Below, one piece after another: positions 43,335 to 51,639 of a stretch of DNA of 64,000 nucleotides. The notes beneath the pieces were generated by a model. That model did no database searches. It was given only the letters and a program-made list of their open reading frames with translations, and had not been told where the DNA came from. Numbering within the stretch: the first letter of the stretch is position 1; every line of letters begins with the position of its first letter. Origin of the DNA: Streptomyces ficellus (GTDB taxonomy: Bacteria; Actinomycetota; Actinomycetes; Streptomycetales; Streptomycetaceae); NCBI RefSeq assembly GCF_009739905.1, contig NZ_CP034279.1, forward strand, positions 2,046,001 to 2,110,000, written 5' to 3'. The position numbers and the translations under genes were made by a program.

Positions 43335-43874
43335 TCACCTGATCCCGGCGCTCTCCTCCAGGTACGCGAGCGCGGCGACCCCGTCCTCCGCGAAGAACAC
43401 CAGGTCGGTCAGCGGCAGCGGCAGGAACCCCTCCGCCTCCATCCGCCGGAACTGCTCCTTGAGCCCGTCGTAGAAGCCCGCCGCGTTGAGCAGGACCACG
43501 GGCTTGGTGTGCTTGCCGTGCTTCTTCAGCTCCAGGATCTCGGTGGCCTCGTCGAGGGTGCCGGTGCCGCCGACCATGATCACCACGGCGTCCGACACGG
43601 CCAGCATGCGCGCCTTGCGCTCGGCCAGGTCCTTGGCGAAGACCATCTCGTCGGCGCCCGCCCGCGCCTTGGTGGCCAGGAAGTCCACCGACACGCCGAC
43701 GAGCCGCCCGCCCGCCTCCTGGACGCCGTCCGCCACGACCTTCATCAATCCGGTGTCGCTGCCGCCCCACACCAGGGTGTGCCCGCCTTTGCCGAGCAAT
43801 TCGGCGAACTGGCGGGCGGGGACGGTGTAGCGCTCATCGAGATCGGCGGCCGACAGGAAGACGCAGATGTTCAT
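43335..43874 (-). CDS. LOG-family (TIGR00730) nucleotide phosphoribohydrolase-like protein
   Basis: The 179-residue protein has a Rossmann-like fold of the LOG family, which in plants and some bacteria releases cytokinin bases from riboside monophosphates. It shows ICVFLSAADLDERY, LVWGGSDTGLMKVVADG and VGGTGTLDEATEILEL; the usual PGGxGTxxE motif has Val in place of Pro and the Glu is kept. The native substrate is probably a nucleotide monophosphate. The ATG at 43874 lacks a ribosome site; TAGGGT lies six bases upstream, suggesting a leaderless mRNA. Confidence 0.87.
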   Translation of the reverse strand: MNICVFLSAADLDERYTVPARQFAELLGKGGHTLVWGGSDTGLMKVVADGVQEAGGRLVGVSVDFLATKARAGADEMVFAKDLAERKARMLAVSDAVVIMVGGTGTLDEATEILELKKHGKHTKPVVLLNAAGFYDGLKEQFRRMEAEGFLPLPLTDLVFFAEDGVAALAYLEESAGIR

Positions 43875-43881
43875 ACGGCCA

Positions 43882-43903
43882 CCCTAGGGAGTGACCTAGG
43901 GAA
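43882..43903. repeat. two CCTAGGGA repeats in a divergent promoter
   Basis: CCCTAGGGA (43882-43890) and CCTAGGGAA (43895-43903) are repeated 12-13 bp apart, overlapping the -10-like TAGGGT of the LOG-family gene and facing the DUF427 gene start at 43935. Each core CCTAGG is itself palindromic. Confidence 0.45.
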
Positions 43904-43934
43904 TGGCGCGGCGGGGGCGGGCCGTTGCACGGTC

Positions 43935-44258
43935 ATGACGACTGGACACCGCATCACCATCGAGCAGGGCACCGAGCACGTACGCGTGGTCCACGACGGT
44001 CACGTGGTCGCGGAGAGCCGGCGACCGCTCGTCCTGCGCGAGACGGGCTGTCCCCCGCGCTACTACCTGCCGGCTCAGGACGTCCGTACGGAGCTGCTGA
44101 CGCCCTCCGGCACCCACACCTACTGCCCGTTCAAGGGCACCGCGTCCTACTGGTCGCTGCCCGGCGCGGAGGACGCCGTCTGGGCGTACCCCGACCCCAA
44201 GCCGGAGGTCGCCGAGATCGAGGACCACCTCTGCTTCTACGAAGCGGAAGTCGTCTGA
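43935..44258 (+). CDS. DUF427 domain protein
   Basis: The 107-residue protein is a compact beta-rich DUF427 member (VRVVHDGHVVAESRRPLVLRE, PPRYYLPAQDVR, TYCPFKGTASYWSL, WAYPDPKPEVAEIEDHLCFY). The family is widespread in actinobacteria and proteobacteria; no activity is established. It is about the usual length and soluble. The ATG at 43935 is the first in frame. It is divergent from the LOG-family gene, 60 bp away. Confidence 0.88.
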   Translation: MTTGHRITIEQGTEHVRVVHDGHVVAESRRPLVLRETGCPPRYYLPAQDVRTELLTPSGTHTYCPFKGTASYWSLPGAEDAVWAYPDPKPEVAEIEDHLCFYEAEVV

Positions 44259-44301
44259 GGCCGAGCGATGAGTTCCGCGGCCGGCACCGGTCTGCCCCTG
44301 C

Positions 44302-45096
44302 ATGGAGAACCGCGGAACGGTCACATCGGGCGACGGCACCCTCCTCGCGTACGAGCGGCGCGGTGAAGGTCCGCCGCTGGTCCTGGTGAGCGGGGCGCTG
44401 GGCACGCGCGCGAGCGAGGCGGCGCTCGCCGGGCTGCTGGCGCCGCACTTCACCACGTACACCTACGACCGGCGGGGCCGTGGCGACAGCGGTGACGGGG
44501 CGGGCCCGCCCGTTCGTCACGCCGTCGAGCGGGAGGTCGACGACCTGGCGGCCGTGATCGCCACGGCGGGCGGCGGCGCGGCCGTGCACGGCACGTCCTC
44601 CGGCGGCGCGCTCGCCCTGGAGGCGGCGGCGGCCGGGCTGCCGATCACCCGCCTGTCGGTCTACGAACCTCCGTACGACACCGACCCGGCCGCCCGCGAC
44701 GGCTTCACCGAGCGCGCCCAGCGGCTCGGACGGCTCCTGGCGGACGGGCGCCGCGGTGACGCGCTCGCGCTCTTCCTGTCCGACACGCCCGCCGCGGAGC
44801 TCGCCGGCCTGCGCGCGTCGCCCCAGTGGCCGGCGCTCGAAGCGCTGGCGCACACCCTGCCGTACGACCACGCCGTGCTCGGCGACAGCCTGGTGCCCGC
44901 CGCACGCCTGGCCGCCGTCACCGCGCGCGTCCTGGTCATCGACGGCGGCGCCAGCCCCGCGTGGCTGCGCGACACCGCCCGCGCGGTGGCCCACGCCCTC
45001 CCGAACGCCCGCCACAGCACCCTCACGGGCCAGACCCACGCGGTCACCCCCCAAGTCCTGGCCCCGTCGCTGACGGCCTTCTTCACGGCCGAGTAA
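44302..45096 (+). CDS. alpha/beta hydrolase
   Basis: The 264-residue hydrolase has an oxyanion region (PPLVLVSGALGTR), a YDRRGRGDSGDG loop, nucleophile Ser in the elbow HGTSSGGALALE, a candidate Asp in VLVIDGGASP and His in LTGQTHAVTP. Esterase, lactonase or epoxide hydrolase roles are possible. Its 3' end overlaps the convergent lipoprotein gene by 14 bp (45083-45096), so the two transcripts run into each other and no terminator separates them. Confidence 0.88.
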   Translation: MENRGTVTSGDGTLLAYERRGEGPPLVLVSGALGTRASEAALAGLLAPHFTTYTYDRRGRGDSGDGAGPPVRHAVEREVDDLAAVIATAGGGAAVHGTSSGGALALEAAAAGLPITRLSVYEPPYDTDPAARDGFTERAQRLGRLLADGRRGDALALFLSDTPAAELAGLRASPQWPALEALAHTLPYDHAVLGDSLVPAARLAAVTARVLVIDGGASPAWLRDTARAVAHALPNARHSTLTGQTHAVTPQVLAPSLTAFFTAE

Positions 45097-45646
45097 GCGG
45101 CGCCTCGGCGGACCAGAAGGCGGAGCGGACGTTGGGGGTGGGGATCTGACCGAGGGGGTACGCGGGGCCGTTGGGCGGGGACTTGGGCGGGGCGACGGTG
45201 GATTTTTGGACGCAGGGGGTGGCGACTTCGAGGGTGGCCTGCCCCGCGTAACCGAAGATCAGGCTGATGCCGAAGCCGTCGCGTGACACCGCGAAAACGG
45301 CAGGCCGGTCCTTGCTCTTGCGTACTGCCGTGATGGCGAAGCCACTCTTCGTCCAGTAGCGCTCGACGACACCCAGCAAGTTGCCTCGGCGCTCCGCTGA
45401 GACGACCGTCATGATCTTCCTCCGTCGAGAGACGTCACAACTGCCGGCCGTGGTGTTGTGGTGCGCCCAGTGAAGCTCCGGTACCACTGCAGCAATCGTC
45501 GCGTCCAGCATGTCATCGGCACGATCCGCCGCTTCTTGCATGTTCATGACTGCTGGCCTTCCGTCCTTCACGCTTCCCTCCGTGGCCTCGCAGCCGACAA
45601 CCAGCACCCCAATCGCGACGGACAGAATTGCCCGCGTCAGGCGCAT
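45083..45646 (-). CDS. lipoprotein, candidate immunity partner of the DUF1023 hydrolase
   Basis: The 187-residue product has a lipoprotein signal (lipobox LVVGC, Cys19) and a small mature domain with two further cysteines (SCDVSRR, ATPCVQK) that could form a disulfide. I do not recognise a family. Its ATG overlaps the upstream hydrolase stop in a TGATG motif behind GGAGG; a GTG one codon upstream is also possible. Base composition is less GC-rich than neighbours. Location on the outer face of the membrane and coupling to a putative exported hydrolase suggest a protective or retaining role, which is inference. Confidence 0.75.
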   Translation of the reverse strand: MRLTRAILSVAIGVLVVGCEATEGSVKDGRPAVMNMQEAADRADDMLDATIAAVVPELHWAHHNTTAGSCDVSRRRKIMTVVSAERRGNLLGVVERYWTKSGFAITAVRKSKDRPAVFAVSRDGFGISLIFGYAGQATLEVATPCVQKSTVAPPKSPPNGPAYPLGQIPTPNVRSAFWSAEAPLTRP

Positions 45647-47421
45647 CACCGGTGCTCCTCCCTGATGAGGTCCTGAGAGCGCCCTCCAACGATGGCTGCG
45701 ATGTTCGCCGCAGACGCCATGTCCTTCTTGGGTGTGAAGTACTGGGAGTGGGCGTCGAAGCCCCCACCGTCTCGGATCATGCCCGGCCCGTCGGCCACCA
45801 GAAAGCGCTGTGCGCCGAACGCCTCGCTGGCGGGATCCTTGCCGAAGTAGACGTCGTCGTTGCCCTCATCCAGAAGATCGCGGGTAGCAAGCACTCCGAC
45901 GGGCCCGCCGAGGGCGATCTCATCCTTCGAGGGCAGGTGGGTCACCGGATCGTTGTCGGCCGCTCCGACGAACACGTGCTCCCTGCCGACGCCGAGGTCC
46001 TCCGCCCTCTGCGTCCCTACGCCCGGGCTTCCCAGCAAAATGATGTCGTCGACCCCGGGGATGCCACCCGACGCCGTCGCTGCCTTGCCCACAGTGAGTG
46101 AACCGTACGAGTGGCCGATCGCCGTGAGGTGTGGGTCCCGGTTCTCATTCGTGGCGTCCAGTCCCGACATGAAGGAGTTGTAGGCCGGGGCTCCCCGCTG
46201 AGCATCTCCTTCGGCCATGACGTCCAGTAGCTGCGGCGCGTCATAGCCGAGCCAGATGATGGACGCGCTGGAAGGGTCCACGTCACGCGCGCCGATCGCC
46301 GTGTCCTCGGCGCGCTTCATGGTGTCCTCGACGAACTCGCCGTTCAGCCTGGTGCCCAGGCCCGGTACGTAGGCGGAGACGTGGCGGGAGGTGTCGGGGT
46401 TGCCGTAGGAGACGATCGCGCGGCCGTTGCCCTCGTCGCCGATGCCGAGGAGGTACATCGGTGGGTCGCTCGGCCGGCTGAGCCGGTCCTGGAGCATCCG
46501 GAGCGCCTCCAGTTTCGTGCGGGAGCCGTCGTCGTCCCGCTGCGCCAGTTCGCCAATGAGCAGCGGTAGGAGCCTGCGGTTGGCCTCGTCGCGGGCGGTG
46601 GCGGGGATGCCGTCGAGGTTGCCGATGAGGTCGGGGGCGATGTCGAGGTACTCGCGGCGCTGCTCCTCGGGGAGGGCGTCCCACCAGGCCTTGAGCTCGG
46701 CCGGCGAGCCGTCCGCGGGGATGGCGGCGCCGAGGTGCCGTCCCGCAGCCGCGCGGACGCCGGCCGTGTCGCGGGCGACGTCCGCGAGGGTCGCGGCGGT
46801 GATGTCGAGGCCCTTGGCGGCTTGGAGCCGGAGCAGGGTCCGCGCGTACCGGTGGTCGATGTCGGCGGCGGACCGGACGGCTCGGGCGATGCGGTCCGCG
46901 ATGGCCTGGGCCTTCTCGGCGTTGGGGTTGAGCGGTGCGACCGGCGGGGGCGGGGCGCCGAGGCCGGGGGCGGGGTCCAGGGGGAGGCGGCCACTGGCGT
47001 GGGCCCGGCCGCCCGGGGTGTCCTGCCGGCCCACCAGTGTGGCGGCGGTGCCGGCCGGGTAGCTGACGGAGCCGTCGTCGTGGATGGTGAACCGCAGTTC
47101 GGCCGCTTCGTCGAGCGCGTGGCGCAACTGCCGCTGCGGTTCGGCGAGATCGGCGGCCAGGCCGTTCAGGGCGGTGCGTAACAGGCCGCACTCGGTGTGC
47201 AGGTAGTGGTAGTTGCGGCTGAGCCGCTGGAGCCGGGCGAGGGCCGCCCCGGCCGACTCGCCGCGCTGCGTCTCGCGCAGGCTCGCGGTCATCAGGCGGT
47301 CGACCCGGGCGCGGTCGGCGCCGGAGCGGCCGGACACCGCGTGCCAGGTGTCGCCCGCGACCTCGAACGCGCCGGGCTTCAGGTCCCGTAAGGCCTGCCA
47401 GGTCAGCGTGGTTCCGGTCAC
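45646..47421 (-). CDS. DUF1023 alpha/beta hydrolase with ESX-like helical N-terminus
   Basis: The 591-residue protein has a helical N-terminal region (about 1-135, with DTWHAVSGRSGADRARVDRL near residue 25 and two long amphipathic helices), a Pro-rich linker (140-165), a second helical part, then the DUF1023 catalytic domain. The Ser nucleophile is S438 in AIGHSYGS, with D491 or nearby (GAADNDPVT) and H558 (DAHSQYF) completing the triad. No signal peptide is present. The GTG start (47421) overlaps the upstream WXG-like gene in GTGA. The 3' third is visibly less GC-rich than the 5' part. A secreted lipase-like effector is a plausible but unproven reading. Confidence 0.8.
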   Translation of the reverse strand: MTGTTLTWQALRDLKPGAFEVAGDTWHAVSGRSGADRARVDRLMTASLRETQRGESAGAALARLQRLSRNYHYLHTECGLLRTALNGLAADLAEPQRQLRHALDEAAELRFTIHDDGSVSYPAGTAATLVGRQDTPGGRAHASGRLPLDPAPGLGAPPPPVAPLNPNAEKAQAIADRIARAVRSAADIDHRYARTLLRLQAAKGLDITAATLADVARDTAGVRAAAGRHLGAAIPADGSPAELKAWWDALPEEQRREYLDIAPDLIGNLDGIPATARDEANRRLLPLLIGELAQRDDDGSRTKLEALRMLQDRLSRPSDPPMYLLGIGDEGNGRAIVSYGNPDTSRHVSAYVPGLGTRLNGEFVEDTMKRAEDTAIGARDVDPSSASIIWLGYDAPQLLDVMAEGDAQRGAPAYNSFMSGLDATNENRDPHLTAIGHSYGSLTVGKAATASGGIPGVDDIILLGSPGVGTQRAEDLGVGREHVFVGAADNDPVTHLPSKDEIALGGPVGVLATRDLLDEGNDDVYFGKDPASEAFGAQRFLVADGPGMIRDGGGFDAHSQYFTPKKDMASAANIAAIVGGRSQDLIREEHR

Positions 47422-47789
47422 TGGGGCCGGCCGCCCTGCCGGGGCACGCCGCCCAGCGCGTGGGCCACCGCCGTGTCGGTCTCGCCGAGTTCCTTGGCGA
47501 CCCGGGCGAGGGTGCCGGTGAGGTGGTCGCACTCGTCCCGTACGGCGGCGAGGCGTTCCTCCCAGGAGGTCAGGACGGTCTTGAGCGCCGCCACCGATGT
47601 GAGGCCCGTCCCGCCCGCCGCTGTGCCCTCGTGGGCGGGGCGCAGGGCGCGGCGGCTGCTCTCGGTGCTGGTGCGCAGGGCTGCGGCGGTGCCGGAGGCA
47701 CTGGTCCACGGCCCGCCGCTGTGTGTGAGGGTGCCCGCTCCGGGGCCCGGGGTCCGTGCCCCGCTCTCCGCGTACGTCACGCACGCCAT
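47418..47789 (-). CDS. small WXG100/ESX-like helical protein
   Basis: The 123-residue product (from MACVTYAESG) has a low-complexity start with HSGGPWTSASGTAAALRTSTE (shown as HSGGPWTSASG and TAAALRTSTE) and two predicted helices separated by a Gly-rich turn (EGTAAGGTGL), ending with SWEERLAAVRDECDHLTGTLA. The size, helical hairpin shape and place directly before a DUF1023 gene fit an ESX-type partner, but the canonical WXG turn is not exact. The ATG at 47789 has GGAG immediately before it, which is too close; a GTG at 47822 is an alternative. Confidence 0.6.
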   Translation of the reverse strand: MACVTYAESGARTPGPGAGTLTHSGGPWTSASGTAAALRTSTESSRRALRPAHEGTAAGGTGLTSVAALKTVLTSWEERLAAVRDECDHLTGTLARVAKELGETDTAVAHALGGVPRQGGRPQ

Positions 47790-47930
47790 CTCCGCACGCC
47801 ACCCCGCCCCGCGTACAGTCACGTTCCGTACGGATCGTGGCGTTTACGCAGATGGGGCGGGGGTTGGCGGGGGCGACGCGGAGCGGTACACGGGTTGACG
47901 CGCGCGTACCGGACCAGCGCGTACCGGAGG

Positions 47931-49055
47931 TCAGGCGCCGACCGTCGCCCGGCGGGTGGTCGTGGCGATGGTGGCCGAGCCGACGACCCGGGTGCCGTCG
48001 TAGAGGACGATCGCCTGGCCGGGGGCGACCCCGCGGACGGGCTCCTGGAAGGTGACGTGCAGCTCGCCGTCCTCCAGGGAGGCCGTGACCGGGGTCTCGT
48101 CGCCGTGGGCGCGGAGCTGGGCCGTGTAGCCGCCGGGGCCGGAGGGGGCGGTGCCGCACCAGCGGGGCTTGATGGCGGTGAGGGCGGTGACGTCGAGTGC
48201 CTCGGCGGGGCCGACGGTGACGGTGTTGTTCACGGGCGAGATGTCCAGCACGTACCGGGGCTTGCCGTCCGGGGCGGGGTGGCCGATGCGCAGGCCCTTG
48301 CGCTGGCCGATGGTGAAGCCGTACGCGCCCTCGTGGGTGCCGACCTTGGCCCCGGACTCGTCGACGATGTCGCCCTCGGCCCGGCCCAGGCGGGAGGCGA
48401 GGAAGCCCTGGGTGTCACCGTCCGCGATGAAGCAGATGTCGTGGCTGTCGGGCTTCTTCGCCACGGCCAGACCCCGCCGCTCGGCCTCCGCGCGGATCTC
48501 GTCCTTGGTGGTGAGGGTGTCGCCCAGCGGGAACATCGCGTGCGCGAGCTGCTTCTCGTCCAGGACGCCGAGGACGTACGACTGGTCCTTGGCCATGTCG
48601 GAGGCGCGGTGCAGCTCCCGGGTGCCGTCCTCGCGGGTCACGACCGTCGCGTAGTGGCCGGTGCACACCGCGTCGAAGCCCAGCGCGAGGGCCTTGTCCA
48701 ACAGCGCCGCGAACTTGATCTTCTCGTTGCAGCGCAGGCACGGGTTGGGGGTGCGCCCGGCCTCGTACTCGGCGACGAAGTCGTCGACGACGTCCTCCCG
48801 GAACCGCTCCGCCAGGTCCCACACGTAGAACGGGATGCCGATGACGTCGGCCGCGCGGCGGGCGTCGCGCGAGTCCTCGATGGTGCAACAGCCCCGGGCG
48901 CCGGTGCGGAAGGACTGGGGGTTCGCGGACAGGGCGAGGTGCACACCGGTGACGTCGTGGCCCGCCTCGGCGGCGCGGGCGGCGGCGACGGCGGAGTCCA
49001 CGCCGCCGGACATGGCGGCGAGCACGCGGAGGGGGCGCTGGGGAGTCTGAGTCAT
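47931..49055 (-). CDS. mnmA: tRNA (uridine-34) 2-thiouridylase
   Basis: The 374-residue enzyme adenylates and thiolates U34 of tRNA for Lys, Glu and Gln. It has the PP-loop [16 protein letters not shown], the catalytic cysteines in [15 protein letters not shown] and [10 protein letters not shown], and [19 protein letters not shown] sequence (here [15 protein letters not shown]). The C-terminal beta barrel runs from about residue 285. Sulfur is donated by a cysteine desulfurase encoded 0.7 kb away. The ATG at 49055 has TAGGG close upstream. Confidence 0.96.
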   Translation of the reverse strand: MTQTPQRPLRVLAAMSGGVDSAVAAARAAEAGHDVTGVHLALSANPQSFRTGARGCCTIEDSRDARRAADVIGIPFYVWDLAERFREDVVDDFVAEYEAGRTPNPCLRCNEKIKFAALLDKALALGFDAVCTGHYATVVTREDGTRELHRASDMAKDQSYVLGVLDEKQLAHAMFPLGDTLTTKDEIRAEAERRGLAVAKKPDSHDICFIADGDTQGFLASRLGRAEGDIVDESGAKVGTHEGAYGFTIGQRKGLRIGHPAPDGKPRYVLDISPVNNTVTVGPAEALDVTALTAIKPRWCGTAPSGPGGYTAQLRAHGDETPVTASLEDGELHVTFQEPVRGVAPGQAIVLYDGTRVVGSATIATTTRRATVGA

Positions 49056-49115
49056 AGCCCTACCAGGGTACGGGCCCCGGGAACCATGCTCGCGTGCGTA
49101 TGCGTTGACGATCAC

Positions 49116-49787
49116 ATGGGTGAGAAGAGGCGGGGGACGAAACCGGTCGGGCGCCGTGCGGTGCTGATCGGTGGCGGTGCGGCCGTCGTGGGCGGGGCGG
49201 TGCTGGCGCGCGACGAGCTGCGGCGCGCCTGGTACCGGGTGCCGGGGGTGGAGAAGGACCGCGTGGAGGGTGAGCTGGACCACGTGGGCGCGCAGTGGAC
49301 GGCGGCTTCGCGGGCGAACTGGCGGTATGCCGACCGCCCCGACGACTTCACGATCGACCGGGTCGTCATCCATGTCGTCCAGGGGGACTATCCGACGGCC
49401 CTGAAGGTCTTCAAGGACCCGGGCCACGGTGCGGCGACGCACTATGTCGTCCGTAAGGACGGGCACGTCGCGCAGATGATCCGTGAGCTGGACGTGGCGT
49501 TCCACGCGGGCGACCGGGGCATGAACGAGCGGAGCGTCGGCATCGAGCACGAGGGGTTCGTGGACCGGCCCCAGGACTTCACGGACGCCATGTACGCGTC
49601 GTCCGCGCGGCTCACGGCCGGGATATGCGCGCGGTACGGGATACCGGTGGACCGTGAGCACATCATCGGCCATGTGGAGGTGGAGGGCACGGACCACACC
49701 GACCCGGGGCCGCACTGGGACTGGGACCGGTACATGAAGCTGGTGCGGGACGCCGCGGCCGGCGGCCCGCGTACGTCCGCTAGCTGA
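49116..49787 (+). CDS. Tat-exported N-acetylmuramoyl-L-alanine amidase
   Basis: The 223-residue protein carries a Tat signal ([21 protein letters not shown], twin Arg at 13-14) and an amidase_2/PGRP domain. Zinc ligands are the His of [11 protein letters not shown] and a His of [33 protein letters not shown] and [11 protein letters not shown] are family landmarks. It would cut the amide between muramic acid and the peptide stem of cell wall outside the membrane. No ribosome site is seen before ATG 49116. The last eight bases overlap the convergent cysteine desulfurase gene. Confidence 0.9.
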   Translation: MGEKRRGTKPVGRRAVLIGGGAAVVGGAVLARDELRRAWYRVPGVEKDRVEGELDHVGAQWTAASRANWRYADRPDDFTIDRVVIHVVQGDYPTALKVFKDPGHGAATHYVVRKDGHVAQMIRELDVAFHAGDRGMNERSVGIEHEGFVDRPQDFTDAMYASSARLTAGICARYGIPVDREHIIGHVEVEGTDHTDPGPHWDWDRYMKLVRDAAAGGPRTSAS

Positions 49788-50949
49788 GGCCCGCCGTCCG
49801 GGCCCGTTCGACCGCAGGGCCGATGGCCTTGGCGACCGCTTCGACGTCGGCGCGGGTCGAGGTGTGGCCGAGCGTGAAGCGCAGCGTGCCGCGCGCCAGG
49901 TCGGGGTCCGTGCCGGTGGCCAGCAGGACGTGGCTGGGCTGGGCCACGCCGGCCGTGCAGGCCGAGCCGGTGGAGCATTCGATGCCCTGGGCGTCCAGGA
50001 GCAGCAGCAGCGAGTCGCCCTCGCAGCCGGGGAAGGTGAAGTGGGCGTTGGCGGGCAGGCGGCCCTCGGGCGCCGGGTCGCCGCCGAGGACGGCGTCCGG
50101 GACGGCCGTGCGGACGGCGTCGACCAGCTCGTCGCGGAGGGCGCCGATGTCGCGGGCGTACTCCTCGCGGCGCTCGGCGGCCAGCCGCCCGGCGACGGCG
50201 AAGGCGGCGACGGCCGGGACGTCGAGCGTGCCGGAGCGGACGTGGCGCTCCTGTCCGCCGCCGTGCAGCACCGGCACGGGGCTGTGCTCGCGGCCGAGGA
50301 GCAGCGCCCCGATGCCGTAGGGGCCGCCGATCTTGTGGCTGGAAACCGTCATCGCGGCGAGGCCCGAGCCGGTGAAGCCGACCGGGACCTGCCCGAAGGC
50401 CTGGACGGCGTCGGAGTGCAGGGGGACGCCGAACTCCTGCGCCACCTCGGCCAGTTCACGGACCGGCATGAGGGTGCCGATCTCGTTGTTGGCCCACATC
50501 ACGGTGGCCAGGGCGACGTCCGACGGGTCGCGCTCGATCGCCTCGCGCAGCGCCTCGGGGTGCACGCGTCCGTGCCGGTCGACGGCCAGGTACTCGACGG
50601 CGGCGCCCTCGTGCTCGCCGAGCCAGTGCACGGCGTCGAGGACGGCGTGGTGCTCGACGGGGCTGGCCAGGACCCGGACGCGGCGCGGGTCTGCGTCCCG
50701 GCGGGCCCAGTACAGGCCCTTGACGGCGAGGTTGTCCGCCTCCGTCCCGCCGGAGGTCAGGACGACTTCGCTGGGGCGTGCGCCGAGTGCCTCGGCGAGG
50801 GCCTCGCGGGCCTCCTCGACGGTACGGCGGGCCCGGCGGCCGGCGGCGTGCAGCGAGGACGCGTTGCCCGTGACGGCGAGCTGGGCGGTCATCGCCTCGA
50901 TCGCCTCCGGCAGCATCGGAGTGGTCGCGGCGTGGTCGAGGTAAGCCAT
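49780..50949 (-). CDS. cysteine desulfurase (IscS/NifS class)
   Basis: This 389-residue PLP enzyme removes sulfur from cysteine as a persulfide. It has [14 protein letters not shown], the [11 protein letters not shown]is, the PLP lysine in [15 protein letters not shown] and the active-site cysteine in [21 protein letters not shown] (shown as [11 protein letters not shown]). It has the short-loop class I active-site segment. Pairing with mnmA, 0.7 kb away on the same strand, points to a role as the sulfur donor for tRNA thiolation. TAGAAT lies nine bases before the ATG with no ribosome site, so the mRNA may be leaderless. Confidence 0.94.
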   Translation of the reverse strand: MAYLDHAATTPMLPEAIEAMTAQLAVTGNASSLHAAGRRARRTVEEAREALAEALGARPSEVVLTSGGTEADNLAVKGLYWARRDADPRRVRVLASPVEHHAVLDAVHWLGEHEGAAVEYLAVDRHGRVHPEALREAIERDPSDVALATVMWANNEIGTLMPVRELAEVAQEFGVPLHSDAVQAFGQVPVGFTGSGLAAMTVSSHKIGGPYGIGALLLGREHSPVPVLHGGGQERHVRSGTLDVPAVAAFAVAGRLAAERREEYARDIGALRDELVDAVRTAVPDAVLGGDPAPEGRLPANAHFTFPGCEGDSLLLLLDAQGIECSTGSACTAGVAQPSHVLLATGTDPDLARGTLRFTLGHTSTRADVEAVAKAIGPAVERARTAGLS

Positions 50950-51021
50950 GGTGCGACGATTCTACGAGCCTCCCGGGGGCCGGGGTTCAGCGCCGTACCG
51001 GCCGTATCGCCGCGGGGCCCA

Positions 51022-51324
51022 TCAGGCGATGCTCCAGGACACGGTGCCGTCCGCCGTGACCAGGGCGGCCAGGACGACCAGGTCGGCGACGCCGAGGCCG
51101 AGGCCGAGCAGGGCGCGGCCGCGCCGGACGGTGCCGCGCTTGAGGGCCAGGGCGGCGAGCCCGATGGCGATGGGCCCGAGCAGGATGTTCATCACCAGCA
51201 GGCCCACCAGGCCGAGGACGAACGCGGCGACGGCCATGGAGTTGGCGTCGCGCATCCGGTCCCGGGTCCGGGGGCGGGTGCGGGCGGCGGTGCGGGTTCG
51301 CGGGGTGGACGTGGTCAGTTCCAT
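51022..51324 (-). CDS. DUF4190 small membrane protein
   Basis: The 100-residue protein has a basic Thr/Arg-rich N-terminus and a DUF4190-type pair of hydrophobic segments (MAVAAFVLGLVGLLVMN, then LLGLGLGVADLVVLAALV) around residues 30-95. The family has no assigned role. The ATG at 51324 follows GAGGAGG. It lies 47 bp after another small membrane protein gene, and the two form a likely operon divergent from a TetR regulator. Confidence 0.82.
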   Translation of the reverse strand: MELTTSTPRTRTAARTRPRTRDRMRDANSMAVAAFVLGLVGLLVMNILLGPIAIGLAALALKRGTVRRGRALLGLGLGVADLVVLAALVTADGTVSWSIA

Positions 51325-51371
51325 GACGGCCTCCTCAGCGGTCCTCGGCGGTCTCAGCGGTGCACGGGGGT

Positions 51372-51518
51372 TCAGCGGTGCTGTCGTTCCCGGATGGCGA
51401 AGATCAGGAGCCAGGTGCCGATGACGCCCGCGGCGACGAGCGTGACTGGGACCGGCACGTGGGCCACGGTCCCGAGGACGACCCCCAGCATCAGCAGGGC
51501 GGCGACGATGAAGAACAT
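51372..51518 (-). CDS. 48-residue membrane protein
   Basis: The product starts MFFIVAALLMLGVVLG and consists of two hydrophobic segments (2-18 and 23-41) with a short basic tail RERQHR. No family is recognised. The ATG at 51518 has GGGAGG eight bases upstream, which strongly supports translation. It is the first gene downstream of the palindromic operator shared with the TetR gene. Confidence 0.72.
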   Translation of the reverse strand: MFFIVAALLMLGVVLGTVAHVPVPVTLVAAGVIGTWLLIFAIRERQHR

Positions 51519-51559
51519 TCGATGACCTCCCGATCGACGAACACGTTGGCGAACATGGA

Positions 51560-51573
51560 TGAACACTTGTTCA
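51560..51573. promoter_or_regulatory. TetR-type operator palindrome
   Basis: TGAACACTTGTTCA is a perfect 14-bp palindrome in the 121-bp gap between the small membrane protein operon (start 51518, minus) and the TetR gene (start 51640, plus). Its right half TTGTTC could also act as a -35 element for the tetR direction. This is the expected site for autoregulation and control of the divergent genes. Confidence 0.6.
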
Positions 51574-51639
51574 CTGACTACCCAGTCTAGCGGCGCCCAT
51601 GACTGGAGCGGTCCGGAGAACGGTTGTTTACTGAATGGC

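Noticed and set aside
47418..47789. Calling the small protein a bona fide WXG100 protein
   Set aside because: The exact WXG turn is not present and the protein is slightly long, so only an ESX-like description is given.
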